A DNA stretch of 64,000 nucleotides. Source: Candidatus Nitrotoga sp. M5. Its GTDB lineage: Bacteria > Pseudomonadota > Gammaproteobacteria > Burkholderiales > Gallionellaceae. The stretch's first letter is position 1. Every line of letters starts with the position of its first letter. Location: positions 1-64,000 of the forward strand of contig NZ_CAKMNW010000007.1 of NCBI RefSeq assembly GCF_927904885.1, written 5' to 3'. The notes under the pieces are model-generated. The model saw only the letters and a list, made by a program, of their open reading frames with translations. It had not been told where the DNA came from and searched no databases. The position numbers were made by a program, and so were the translations under genes. Shown here in pieces: positions 44,211 to 53,479 of the stretch.

Positions 44211-44566
44211 CTAGCCATGTTTCTTGACCAGTTCATCTCGCTCGGCGGCCTTCAGATCTTCGCACACCATTTCAGCCACTAATTCATCGAATGTAACTTT
44301 GGGTGACCAACCAAGCTTTACCTTGGCCTTGGTGGCGTCCCCAAGCAAGGTTTCAACTTCAGTATGGCGGAAGTAGCGCGGATCGACAGAGACGATACAT
44401 TTGCCGGAGTGATCATATCCTTTTTCATCCACCCCCACACCATCCCAGCGAATCTGCATACCCAGTTCTTTAGCGGCGGCATTCACGAAATCGCGCACAC
44501 TGTATTGCTTGCCGGTAGCAATACGAAACCTTCTGGCTCGTCCTGTTGCAGCATAAGCCACTGCAT
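44211..44566 (-). pseudogene. gmd: 3' fragment of GDP-mannose 4,6-dehydratase with frameshift
   Basis: The open part reads [22 protein letters not shown] and [29 protein letters not shown], and ends ELVKKHG: the last third of Gmd. Upstream in another frame the strand reads [15 protein letters not shown], which belongs to Gmd just before VIATG; so a one-base change breaks the frame near 44530. The N-terminal two thirds (usual length about 345-370), with the NADP loop and the Thr-Glu-Tyr-Lys active site, are absent. At about 44566 the gmd sequence meets an unrelated FAD-protein fragment. Confidence 0.8.
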
Positions 44567-44883
44567 ATTGGACTCTAGTGGATAATCGATCTCCTACTCA
44601 CGAAGACGAATTTTGGAGATGTAATCAAAACTGTTCCATTCTTCCCTAGGCATAAACCTGAAGAAAAAATTCAGGACTTCGGTCTTGCGAACGTCCAAGA
44701 AATGACCTCCGCCAATATCAAGTGGAGAGCCATCCACCTGCTCCAAACGGCAATGACCACCAACCGTAGATTCATTCTCAAGCAATACTACCTTATCCTG
44801 CGGCACCCCCTATCAATTAGGGAGTATGCCGGAGCTAGCCCGCTCGGGCCTCCCCCGAGAATCAGGTATTTCACTTTTTTCAT
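44567..44883 (-). pseudogene. 5' fragment of an FAD-dependent amine-oxidase-like protein
   Basis: From ATG 44883 (AAAGG upstream) the frame reads KKVKYLILGGGPSGLAPAYSLIDRG, with the FAD-binding GGGPSG loop. A frameshift follows and the next frame reads PQDKVVLLENESTVGGHCRLEQ, then DGSPLDIGGGHFLDVRKTEVLNFFFRF and ISKIRLRE before an in-frame TAG. After the stop comes EIDYPLESN, still part of this protein family. The whole is the first quarter of a protoporphyrinogen-oxidase/UDP-galactopyranose-mutase-like protein (normally about 430 residues), fused at 44566-44570 to the 3' end of gmd. Deletion between two genes is the simplest cause. Confidence 0.75.
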
Positions 44884-44902
44884 TACATGCCTTTCAATTT
44901 TT

Positions 44903-46258
44903 CTATCCTGTGCCACTTAAGATATGCTGCTCGTAAATTGCCAAAGTTTCTTCTGCCATTATATTTGTAGTTCTCTCATATTCTGTTTTAGTTGCTAGAG
45001 AATAGAGATTCTCAGGATTATTGACTAACTTACTGAGACATTGCTCAAGGTGATCAACATTTCCCCTCTCGAAGGCGTATCCGTTGCGGCCTGATTCAAG
45101 AAACTCCGTCATACCAGCAACATCCGATACCAAAACAGGTGTATGAGTGGCGAGAGCATTCAGCAAAACTAAGGGGCTATTCTCATACCAGCGAGATGGA
45201 ATGACGAGGAGATCCATGTCACGTAGAACATCGGCCATGGCGTCTTTAGGAAAAGTACCCATGAAATGAATATCGTGCCCTGTCGCTAGCGACTTCAGAC
45301 TACTCATAAAGCTTGGGTCTTGATCAGATGGCCCATAAATACGAAGTTCCGCATCATTACGAGGTAGGCGTTTGAATGCTTTGATAAGCAGATCGGTGCC
45401 TTTGTGGGGAGCAATCTGGCCGATGTAGCCAATTACTGGTTTGTGCCCTTCGCTTCTCGTGGGTTTCGGACTGCGATCAATATCAACCCCAAACCAGATG
45501 TCATGCATCGGCACGCTGATTCTATTGTTTTGGTATGCATTTTTCAGAAATCGTGTTGGTGCAACAGCCCCCTTGTAACTTCCATTGTATAGCCCTACGA
45601 GCGTATCCGGCCGCTGCAAGATGTCTTCAACAAGTCCGTCAATTGGGCCACCTTTCAATGTCGGCAGCCGCTTGGCCAAGTTGACTCCCGTAGCAATTAA
45701 CTGCGCAGAAAAAGACGTAGTTGCCCATCTCATCCATGAATTTGCATGCGCACTACGCGATGCCTCCTTTAGATGGCAAGCCAAGCAGTTGGTACGCGAT
45801 GGTGATGGCCCCTTGCAAAGCTCGCCATCAGCGGCCTCAAGTTTATTGTTAAGACAGAAGCCAAAAAAATCGGTGAATGTGGCATAAGTGGGAATTCCAA
45901 GTTGCTTTGTTACCTCCAACAAAGCGGCAGTATGGTTAATGAGATGTGTAACATGAACAAGATCAGGTTGCAGATCACGTAGCACTTTTTCCAGCACTCC
46001 CCTCATCTCGGGCTGGTAATAGGTTTCTTTGACGCGAGAATGTGGCAGCTGGTTTTTGTCGATGCAGACAACAGAGATACCCTGATACGTGTATTGCGTC
46101 ACCAAGTCTACAGCTTGCGGCTCACCCTGAAAAATTGCTGAAACGACAGTTACATTATGCCCGCTAGCCTTATAGTGTCGAGCCAAATCTAAAGTATAGG
46201 TTTCTGTACCATAGAAATGGTCAGGGAAAAAGCAATGGACAAAAAATACAATCTTCAT
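44903..46258 (-). CDS. Glycosyltransferase family 4 protein (type B)
   Basis: A 451-residue GT4 enzyme related to the one at 40667. The N-terminal loop KIVFFVHCFFPDHFYGTETYTL matches KILLTTHVFLPEHFGGTETLVL. It has VHVTHLINHTAALLEVTKQLG and cysteine-bearing FGFCLNNKLEA and NCLACHLKEA, then a donor half with VIGYIGQIAPHKGTDLLIKAFKR, LRIYGPSDQDP, IHFMGTFPKDAMADVLRDMD, LLVIPSRWYENSPLVLLNALATHTP and DVAGMTEFLESGRNGY. It starts at ATG 46258 without strong ribosome binding signals. Specificity unknown. Confidence 0.87.
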   Translation of the reverse strand: MKIVFFVHCFFPDHFYGTETYTLDLARHYKASGHNVTVVSAIFQGEPQAVDLVTQYTYQGISVVCIDKNQLPHSRVKETYYQPEMRGVLEKVLRDLQPDLVHVTHLINHTAALLEVTKQLGIPTYATFTDFFGFCLNNKLEAADGELCKGPSPSRTNCLACHLKEASRSAHANSWMRWATTSFSAQLIATGVNLAKRLPTLKGGPIDGLVEDILQRPDTLVGLYNGSYKGAVAPTRFLKNAYQNNRISVPMHDIWFGVDIDRSPKPTRSEGHKPVIGYIGQIAPHKGTDLLIKAFKRLPRNDAELRIYGPSDQDPSFMSSLKSLATGHDIHFMGTFPKDAMADVLRDMDLLVIPSRWYENSPLVLLNALATHTPVLVSDVAGMTEFLESGRNGYAFERGNVDHLEQCLSKLVNNPENLYSLATKTEYERTTNIMAEETLAIYEQHILSGTG

Positions 46259-46828
46259 TATGGAGTATTCTCATTAACATTTATTGATAGACGTGCTGCG
46301 GGGTTGCAATAACAACTTGCAGGGCGGCTATCCTTGCCTATCAGAATCGAGCATAGGGTGGATATCCTTAGCTGAACCACTATCTCACCACCCTTTGGAT
46401 AACAGCGGGTCGTAAGCTCGTCACAGCTCCTCCATTATTGTATAAAAGCTGACTTATTGACTGTCAAGATCGAGTTTGGCTGCTGGATTTCCTCAGTCTG
46501 GACATACTGCAATTGAATTAACTTCCAGCTCAAATTGAGCGTGTAACAAGTAGGGATTCAAGTGGCTGAAAAAGCCGAAACGATCATCGCCGTCATCAAG
46601 ATTAAATCGCTTTACTATATCCGGCCGATGCACATCTATGAGAATTGAGGATACCACTACGCCCGTCTGAGAAACCTCAACGACCTTAAATTGCAATTCT
46701 CCCAAAATAGCCAGCCTTGCAACGCAAAGAGTTCGTTAACTTTATCGTCTCTTATTCGCTGATCATCAGAATATCGGTTACTGAAACACCTCTAGTAAAC
46801 AGTTTTGCAATGCTTTCGACTTTATCCA
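46259..46828. other. Gap with a decayed carbohydrate-associated fragment
   Basis: No intact gene. The minus strand at 46493-46705 codes 70 residues (FKVVEVSQTGVVVSSILIDVHRPDIVKRF and GFFSHLNPYLL) that resemble the small beta-sandwich modules found at the ends of some glycosyltransferases and sulfotransferases, without a proper start. Just before the large glycosyltransferase ends, a 25-codon piece (MDKVESIAKLFTRGVSVTDI) is open. Both are likely remains of a lost gene; family assignment is tentative. Confidence 0.4.
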
Positions 46829-49501
46829 TCACACAGCCCGTATATATGTTTTTGGAGCGTGCTCAGCCATCATCTCCTGGTAAATAGCGCTGTATGCCTT
46901 GATCATAGCTTGCACTGAAAAATAGTCTTGGGCACGACATCGTTGAAGTTCGCCGATCTTTTCGCGTTCTGCTGGTGATTCAAGCAATCGCACAATAATA
47001 TCAGACAACATTTCAGGGTTCTCGGGTTCTGCCAAAAGTGCCTTATTGTCCACTATTTCACCGATAGCGCCGATATCGTAGCCCACTACCGGTATTCGCA
47101 TATTCATCGCGAATGCGCTAACTTGGCCAAAACTTTCTTTCCAGACTGGAGCTACAAAAACTGACATTCGGCGATAGAAATCCGGTAACGCATCATAACT
47201 GACATATCCGGTAAATTCGAAATTGTCATTTAGCCCCGCCGTTGAAACCGCGCGACGGAAGTGCTCAAGCAGGCTACCCCCTCCCACGATCAATACACGT
47301 GTTTGAGGACGCTTTTGAACAGCCTTGATAAATGGCTCAATGGCACCCTCGTTGAGCTTATCGCGTTCCATACGATAGACCATCCCAATACAATTATCAG
47401 CCAGCATCTCACCTGATTTTCGGTCAAAGTGTGAGAAGTCCGATCCGGGGTATACCGTGATATGTGAGGGATGATTCTGACCAAACACATGTCGAACATA
47501 GTCGCTGACGTAGACATAACGCCGAACGGCATCAGACATATATGGTGTTACAGGTGTGTTGATATTCTCGACTATGGGAATGCCGAGATATTCTGCTGCA
47601 GAGATTGCCTTCTCGTACCATGGCTCATCGCAATCTCCCCAGTAATGAACGTGAAGTAGATCGGGTTTCAGTTGTGAAAAATGATCAATAAATGGTTGTG
47701 CATTTTCAGGGAAACGAAATTCCGTAATATCAACACCAATGTATGCTGGTGGTGTAGGAATGTAACTCGTTACTACACTTTGCTCATAATGAGCAGCAAG
47801 ATATTCGATCAAGTCAACAACGAGACGCGTGGAACCGCCGGTCATAAAATTGGCAATAATATGCGCCACATGCGGGCGGTTAAGCACGGCAGGTGCCGGT
47901 TGCCGAACCAGATAGGCGGAGTTTTCATTGGATTTTGACAAAAACGCAGGCTGCGAGGCATTTAGCCGAGCTTTAATTCGTGACACCGTCGGCGAGAGTC
48001 TTGAGCGAATAAATGGAGGAATTGCCATCGCGCCAGCCAAGTACGCAACACGAGCAAATTTTCTGGCTCCCCATGGTTGATGGATTATTGCGTCCCGCAA
48101 TCTAAACCATTTGGTTCGCCGAATTGACTGTAACTCAGCTTCTGCTCGTGAGAACTCCTCTTTGACATTGGCAAGCACTTCTTCCATATGCCTTAGCGAA
48201 TTATTTAGCGTCTCAACTGACTGGTCTCGCTGGGATAACGATGATTTCAGCGAATTGATTCCCTCGGTATATTGAGCGACTTCATGCTGAGTATTTTTAA
48301 GTTCAGAAGAAAGTTGCCGAATTTCTTCCGCTCGAACCTCGATTGCACCATCCTTGGCTAGCACAACCGAATTTAATCGGTGGACTTTATCAGCCACAGC
48401 ATGGCTAATACTAACGATCTGTTCATCACACTTGGCTACCATTTGAGCAAGGCTGGTGATCTGGCCGCCGCGCTCAGCCACAGCTTGGTTAAGGTTGGCG
48501 ACTTGCCCTTCCAACTCAACAAATGAACGCAGCTCATAAACATCAAACTTATCGGTCAATTTGATGAAATCCACATATGAGAAAGAATAAATCTCTAATA
48601 TTTTGTTCCTACGTGTTTCGTCATTGAACAAGTCGAACAGCAATTTCAAACCAAAATTCCATGCACTTTTTTGCTGACATTCATACAAGCAAGCCATTGC
48701 CAACAAAAATATATTGTCAGCGCCTTCAGTATTTCTTAAACATTGGGGACTGGGAAATATCGCAACCATATCTTCGATATTTGAAATCGAAAGATAGTTC
48801 TCTCGCAACACATTCCATTCGTTGCTCGCCCTGATGGCAACTTCTATTCTAGAGCCACTGGTATTTGACTTATCCGAAGGCAGCCTATGCTTTGTCAGAT
48901 TCTCCTGAATAACGTGTATAGGATATTTAATTAAAACTCTACTCCACATTTCAGCATCACCCGTCTGCGCTAGGCCATATCGATATGTCCCCACATCTTG
49001 GTAGCATTGCTTTCTGATCAGAACGCTAGGGTGGTTTAGATGATTTTGTTCAAAAAAAAGCTGATTGAGCCACTGCCATTGAGTTTTATTTTCCTGTTTA
49101 AACCAATTGTTTTCCAACTTGGCGCCGTTCTCGTCGATTATTTGCGCCCATGTAAAAACAGCGCCAATTTCACTATGATTATCCAAGTAGGCAACTTGCT
49201 TTTCCAATTTATCGAGTTCCCATGCATCATCTGAATGATGAATGGCGATGTATTCACCGGTAGCCACCTCAGAGATGGCTTTGTTGATTCCATAGATTCC
49301 TCTCTTCGTCGCTTCATTTCGAAATGCTTTAATACGTGGATCTGAATAGCTATTGATGACTTCCCAAGAACCATCAGAGGAAGCATCGTCCCAAATAATC
49401 AGCTCGTAATCAGTAAAGGTCTGATTAAGGACGCTATCAATCGCTTCGCGAAGGTATAATTCATGATTGAACGATGTCAGAATGACAGAGATTTTAGACA
49501 T
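46829..49501 (-). CDS. Two-domain glycosyltransferase: GT2, coiled coil, GT4
   Basis: An 890-residue bifunctional-looking enzyme. Residues 1-230 are GT2 (SKISVILTSFNHELYLREAI, DYELIIWDDASSDGSWEVI with the DD-type acid, and EYIAIHHSDDAWELDKLEKQ with a DxD-like metal site). Residues about 325-470 are a heptad-rich coiled coil (VAERGGQITSLAQMVAKCDEQ and later SQRDQSVETLNNSLRHMEEV) ending in the familiar RRTKWFRLRDAI. Residues about 535-880 are GT4 (HVAHIIANFMTGGSTRLVVDL, NINTPVTPYMSDAV, IGMVYRMERDKLNEGAIEPF, FEFTGYVSYDALPDFYRRMSV, VAPVWKESFGQVSAFAMNM). Such fusions can add two sugars in sequence or set chain length by the coil. It overlaps the sulfotransferase gene by 8 bases. Confidence 0.88.
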   Translation of the reverse strand: MSKISVILTSFNHELYLREAIDSVLNQTFTDYELIIWDDASSDGSWEVINSYSDPRIKAFRNEATKRGIYGINKAISEVATGEYIAIHHSDDAWELDKLEKQVAYLDNHSEIGAVFTWAQIIDENGAKLENNWFKQENKTQWQWLNQLFFEQNHLNHPSVLIRKQCYQDVGTYRYGLAQTGDAEMWSRVLIKYPIHVIQENLTKHRLPSDKSNTSGSRIEVAIRASNEWNVLRENYLSISNIEDMVAIFPSPQCLRNTEGADNIFLLAMACLYECQQKSAWNFGLKLLFDLFNDETRRNKILEIYSFSYVDFIKLTDKFDVYELRSFVELEGQVANLNQAVAERGGQITSLAQMVAKCDEQIVSISHAVADKVHRLNSVVLAKDGAIEVRAEEIRQLSSELKNTQHEVAQYTEGINSLKSSLSQRDQSVETLNNSLRHMEEVLANVKEEFSRAEAELQSIRRTKWFRLRDAIIHQPWGARKFARVAYLAGAMAIPPFIRSRLSPTVSRIKARLNASQPAFLSKSNENSAYLVRQPAPAVLNRPHVAHIIANFMTGGSTRLVVDLIEYLAAHYEQSVVTSYIPTPPAYIGVDITEFRFPENAQPFIDHFSQLKPDLLHVHYWGDCDEPWYEKAISAAEYLGIPIVENINTPVTPYMSDAVRRYVYVSDYVRHVFGQNHPSHITVYPGSDFSHFDRKSGEMLADNCIGMVYRMERDKLNEGAIEPFIKAVQKRPQTRVLIVGGGSLLEHFRRAVSTAGLNDNFEFTGYVSYDALPDFYRRMSVFVAPVWKESFGQVSAFAMNMRIPVVGYDIGAIGEIVDNKALLAEPENPEMLSDIIVRLLESPAEREKIGELQRCRAQDYFSVQAMIKAYSAIYQEMMAEHAPKTYIRAV

Positions 49502-50309
49502 GCTTGCCCCCCTGAAGAAAAATATCCAACGGGGTGTTTTTAAGTTCTAACATAATTTGTTTCACAATTTCATTGGGCAAGACATCTTGCCAACGATCAT
49601 CACCCGCCTTGGAGCGAAAAACCGAATATGGATCGGAATCATGCCTCGATTTACTTTCGCTGAGGAAGTCTTCTACCTGGCCACAAACTTCTAACCCACT
49701 AAATTTAAACAATTTATTTGTTGTATCAAGCGGCATCCTATTCAACTCGTCATAGCAGACCAAGGAAAATTGCTGTGGAAATTGGATTTTAAAACGCAAA
49801 AACGCCTCAGCAGATTTCTTCCATTTGTCAAAACCATAAAACTCTTCTGGCCTATTCTGGTTTTTGCTTGGTGCCCATCGCCACTCACTGTAAATATCCC
49901 ACCCTGGATTAAATTCCTTTGGTGCCAATACCCAGGAAGCAAGCACTGCCAGCGGATTCCTGATAATCCCTATTACTTTAACGTCACTACACTGAGCAAG
50001 CATGTTCTCAACGATGTGAAGATATCTCGTCTCTTTAAAAACAATATGAGTAGGCCGTGCGGTTTTTTGAAATGCTGGAAAGTTATTTTGTGTCTCAGAT
50101 GTCATTGTTGCGAAAGCATCTTGGGTATGAAGAATTTCTTCAAAAAATGTTCGGATCTCTTCAGCAGAAGAGCGTGCAGTCAGGCTGCCTTTGTGACCGT
50201 ATGAAAAAAGCGGCTGAAATCTTAACGCCACGTCAGGATGGCTGTTGTAAATATGCCCGAGCCACGATGTACCGGAGCGCGGCACACCAAAGATACCTAT
50301 CTTCTTCAT
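49494..50309 (-). CDS. Sulfotransferase (first of three)
   Basis: A 271-residue PAPS-dependent sulfotransferase. The 5'-phosphosulfate loop is KIGIFGVPRSGTSWLGHIYNSHP (from residue 3) and the 3'-phosphate motif VIGIIRNPLAVLASW (near 118-132). The overall length and the conserved serine/tryptophan of SGTSW match P-loop sulfotransferases acting on glycans. The chosen ATG 50309 overlaps the stop of a 39-codon frame (ATGA); an ATG two codons earlier is possible. It probably sulfates the polymer or a lipid-linked intermediate, if PAPS is made. It is co-transcribed with the two-domain glycosyltransferase. Confidence 0.82.
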   Translation of the reverse strand: MKKIGIFGVPRSGTSWLGHIYNSHPDVALRFQPLFSYGHKGSLTARSSAEEIRTFFEEILHTQDAFATMTSETQNNFPAFQKTARPTHIVFKETRYLHIVENMLAQCSDVKVIGIIRNPLAVLASWVLAPKEFNPGWDIYSEWRWAPSKNQNRPEEFYGFDKWKKSAEAFLRFKIQFPQQFSLVCYDELNRMPLDTTNKLFKFSGLEVCGQVEDFLSESKSRHDSDPYSVFRSKAGDDRWQDVLPNEIVKQIMLELKNTPLDIFLQGGKHV

Positions 50310-50425
50310 TGGCATTTTTTAAGGAGAATATCAGCTCGATTATATGCCTTATACAACGACATTGACCGAGGTGAAAATGTTGTCATAGATCTGCGTCCTG
50401 AAAAAATTCGCTCAATTTTCTCCAT
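50306..50425 (-). CDS. 39-codon frame leading into the sulfotransferase gene
   Basis: ATG at 50425 opens a frame of 39 residues (MEKIERIFSGRRSMTTFSPR, then SMSLYKAYNRADILLKKCQ) that ends in TGA overlapping the sulfotransferase ATG at 50309. No family is recognisable and no good ribosome binding site is present. It may be a translational leader coupled to the sulfotransferase, or the tail of the broken methyltransferase region. Low confidence as a real peptide. Confidence 0.25.
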   Translation of the reverse strand: MEKIERIFSGRRSMTTFSPRSMSLYKAYNRADILLKKCQ

Positions 50426-50428
50426 TAT

Positions 50429-50856
50429 CTACCACCGACCCATATGTGGTTTACCCTCACGCTCACTCCGCAGGTAAAAAGCGAATGTCTTTTCAGAATA
50501 ATAAGACGCGCTTAATTCTGCTTTATTTGGGATACATCCACATAAATCAAATGAGCCAACTTCCAAAGTTCTTAACATAATTGTTCTTCAAAAAAATGAA
50601 GCAGAGCTTTATACTTGACAATATTCTTTGATCCTGAAAAATATTTAGGATCAGGGCTTAATAAATCAGAATTAACATATTCAATGTTATGGAAACTGCT
50701 ATATCGCTTCGCTGCATCTATTAGGTCAGATGTAAAATCCATATCAACAACATCCTTTACAAGCGGCTCCAACAGTCTAGTTCCGAGCCCGTTCCCACAA
50801 CACCAATCGACAAGATTGTTTTTGTACTTGGCCGTAGCAATTTGATTATTTTTTAA
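50429..50856 (-). pseudogene. Broken SAM-dependent methyltransferase
   Basis: The minus strand reads NNLVDWCCGNGLGTRLLEPL then KDVVDMDFTSDLIDAAKRYSS and LLSPDPKYFSG before a stop at 50572. The CCGNG glycine loop and the acidic end of strand 2 (DMDFT) show a class I methyltransferase. In a different frame just downstream it continues LRTLEVGSFDLCGCIPNKAEL and SYYSEKTFAFYLRSEREGKPH to a stop at 50429, apparently the C-terminal end. No start codon precedes the first part. A frameshift and internal loss have inactivated it. Confidence 0.65.
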
Positions 50857-50862
50857 TTATCA

Positions 50863-51209
50863 ACTTTACTTGGAGTTCGGATATTTCTCGGCCATTTACG
50901 GTTCACCTACCTGCGAAAATAGCGAGCCACAAAATATCTTATCAATTGAATCGTAATTATTTTTTGAGAATATTTTCATTTATCTCGCGTTTCAACTGAG
51001 TAATTTTTAAAAGTACCTGTTTGCTCTCAATGCTATTTCACATCAATACATCGATGATCAAGGGCAATAAGCTTACTCAGTCCCAAACTGCTTACACTCT
51101 ACGTTGGACACTAATAGGAACTTCAAGTCCACGCCTTATTATTTGAAGATAGCACGATCGTTAATCCCTGTACGCCTTACGAAAACAGCAATATACTGAA
51201 GGTGTAGCG
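50863..51209. other. AT-rich gap with no recognisable gene
   Basis: About 350 AT-rich bases after the ATP-grasp gene end. I see no protein-like frame or hairpin terminator. It may hold promoters for the downstream genes on the minus strand. Confidence 0.35.
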
Positions 51210-52403
51210 TTATTGAACAATAACCTGTATATCTTGCTCCATGTTATCCATCATTTCTGTCATTTCCAGCATAGATTCAAACCTCAGAATCATAGTGCCT
51301 AGTATTTGGTTGGATCCAAAATATTTTTCTACTTTGTCTCCAGTTTTTACCCAAATGTCCTGCTCAACAATTTTTCTCATGAGCCGGTCTGATATCCAAA
51401 GCTCCTGAAACACACCATCTTCTAGTGAATGAAGCATATAGCTTGACCAGAAACCTTCTACATTATTAATTTTAAATTCACTGCATGGCAAACCTAGAGC
51501 TGCATCGACAGTGCACTTAATTAAATCCATGCCAGTGGCGTACCTGATTACTTCAGGTATCAAGCAACCTCCATTACGTGGGCCAAGCTCAAGAAAAAAT
51601 AACCTTCCATCCTCAGTAAAGACAAAGTCAAAATTCAATGCCCCAGTTTTCATACCCAACAATGTAAGTAATCTTTGGCTTTCGGCTTGCGCGATTGCTA
51701 GCAAATAATTGGGATGCTGCGTTGGAAAAGATTCTCCGATCGGCACAAGGCCGTTGCACAACTTGTCAAAATGTTCATCGGCCCAGCACCAAAAAATTAG
51801 TTCACCATTTAATATAAAGCCATCACCAGCGATTTGATGATGAGAGCGAATAATTTGCTCTTCAATAACGACCATCTTTTCTCGAGAATAAACTAATGAG
51901 CAATCAAAAGCCTCGTCAAATTTAGCAAGATCGGTCAAGCGAGTGACGCCTTTACTTCCAGAGGAGTCTACAGGTTTAATGAAGGCTGGCATCCCAATTT
52001 TATTCAACCAGACTCGAGCCTCCTCTCGGACGTAAAATGATTGTGAACGTGGGACATTGAAACCGTGTTTTTTCAAAAAAGTACGGAATAAATCTTTTCT
52101 GGTCAGCGTGAGAACTGATTGATAAGGATTACCAGGTAGCCCCATTTGCTCTGCCACAAACGCCGCCGTGGGTGCTGCTGGATCAGAAGCATAGGCAACA
52201 ATCCCATCGATCTTTAAACGCTTAGCTAGCTCCAACACTGCTTCTTTATCTGTTGTACTAACAATAAATGACTCATGCGCTAAGCGATGACCTGGATTTT
52301 CTGGCAAGTAGTCACACGTAAACACACGATGACCCTGCTCCAAAGCATACTGAATTGGTGATACTTGAGTAGGCGCGGCACCCAGAAATAATATTTTCTT
52401 CAT
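51210..52403 (-). CDS. ATP-grasp family enzyme (CarB-like ligase)
   Basis: A 397-residue ATP-grasp protein. The N-terminal Rossmann-type part begins KKILFLGAAPTQVSPIQYALEQGHRV. The ATP-grasp core has KDLFRTFLKKHGFNVPRSQ, MPAFIKPVDSSGSKGVTRL (ATP loop, about 135-153), MVVIEEQI, and metal-binding LNFDFVFTEDGRLFFLELGPRNGG (about 253-275). Such enzymes ligate a carboxylate to an amine. The C-terminal 90 residues are less conserved. It overlaps the aminotransferase gene by 4 bases; the aminotransferase could supply the amino group, for instance on a sugar that this enzyme then links to an amino acid. Confidence 0.85.
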   Translation of the reverse strand: MKKILFLGAAPTQVSPIQYALEQGHRVFTCDYLPENPGHRLAHESFIVSTTDKEAVLELAKRLKIDGIVAYASDPAAPTAAFVAEQMGLPGNPYQSVLTLTRKDLFRTFLKKHGFNVPRSQSFYVREEARVWLNKIGMPAFIKPVDSSGSKGVTRLTDLAKFDEAFDCSLVYSREKMVVIEEQIIRSHHQIAGDGFILNGELIFWCWADEHFDKLCNGLVPIGESFPTQHPNYLLAIAQAESQRLLTLLGMKTGALNFDFVFTEDGRLFFLELGPRNGGCLIPEVIRYATGMDLIKCTVDAALGLPCSEFKINNVEGFWSSYMLHSLEDGVFQELWISDRLMRKIVEQDIWVKTGDKVEKYFGSNQILGTMILRFESMLEMTEMMDNMEQDIQVIVQ

Positions 52404-53479
52404 GCCGCGCTAATCAAACCACAAATGGTATGGATTGCATCTTTCTCCAAATCCACATAAAGCGGCAAACTCAACACTCGTCTCGCCACACTTTCCGAAA
52501 CCGGACAAGATCGTTTCAGCTCTTGCCTCAAAAATGGCAAGGTGTTCAGCGATGGATAAAAATATCGCCGAGGGCCGATGTGGTGATCGACGAGTGCTTG
52601 GCGTACCCGCATCATAGCTTCGTGGGTGGGGAAAATAACTGGATAATAGGCATAGTTATATTCGAGACCTACTTGCGATATAGGCCGCTGCAACAGGCTG
52701 CTTTCTAGTTTTTCATCGTACCAGTCTGAACGCTCTTTCCGTGAGGCAATGATGTCATTTACCTTCGGCAAGACACAAAGGCCCATTGCTGCATGCAGTT
52801 CCGACATTTTTGCGTTAATGCCGATGTCGAGATACTCATCTTCGCCGATGTGACCGAACTTCTTCATCAGAAAGACGCGTTTGGCGACTTCGATGTCTTT
52901 GCACACTACTGCGCCCCCCTCAGCTGTGTGAAACAACTTGGTAGCATGGAAACTCAAAGTGGAACAATCCCCATGCAGCAAAATCGACTCGCCAAAAAGC
53001 TTCACCCCAAAGGCGTGAGCCGCATCATAAATAACTTTGAGCTTATGCTTATCTGCAATTTTTTGAATTCTTGCCACGTCACATGGATAGCCATAAACAT
53101 GAGTGGCCAGAATCGCAGAAGTTTTTTCGGTGATAGCCACCTCGATCAGATCAGGGTTAATGCAGAAGGTTTGCGGCTCAATGTCAACGAAAACTGGCTC
53201 ACAGCCTTCCCACAAGATAGAATTTATTGTGGCGACATAGCTGTATGGTGTGGTAATGATTTCATCCTTGAGGCTTAGCGCCTTGATGGCAAGCTGGAGC
53301 GCGAGCGTGCCGTTAGCCACCAACTCCATATTTGGAATACCAAGGAAACCCGCGATATCAACTGTCAACTGTCGGCATAGGGGTCCGTTGTTGGTGAGAT
53401 AGCCCGCTTGCCAGATTGCTTCAAGGTAAGATGTGTAATTCTCTAAGGACGGGATAAATGTCTTCGTAACCGGGATCAT
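52400..53479 (-). CDS. DegT/DnrJ/EryC1 (StrS) family PLP aminotransferase
   Basis: A 359-residue nucleotide-sugar aminotransferase. The Schiff-base lysine is Lys181 in LSFHATKLFHTAEGGA, and the pyridoxal N-contact is Asp152 in VIYDAAHAFG. PYSYVATINSILWEGCEPVFVDI and EYLDIGINAKMSELHAAMGL complete the family pattern. It transfers amino groups from glutamate to 3- or 4-keto nucleotide sugars. Partner: the ATP-grasp gene downstream (ATGA overlap). The upstream 39-codon frame overlaps its start. Confidence 0.9.
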   Translation of the reverse strand: MIPVTKTFIPSLENYTSYLEAIWQAGYLTNNGPLCRQLTVDIAGFLGIPNMELVANGTLALQLAIKALSLKDEIITTPYSYVATINSILWEGCEPVFVDIEPQTFCINPDLIEVAITEKTSAILATHVYGYPCDVARIQKIADKHKLKVIYDAAHAFGVKLFGESILLHGDCSTLSFHATKLFHTAEGGAVVCKDIEVAKRVFLMKKFGHIGEDEYLDIGINAKMSELHAAMGLCVLPKVNDIIASRKERSDWYDEKLESSLLQRPISQVGLEYNYAYYPVIFPTHEAMMRVRQALVDHHIGPRRYFYPSLNTLPFLRQELKRSCPVSESVARRVLSLPLYVDLEKDAIHTICGLISAA

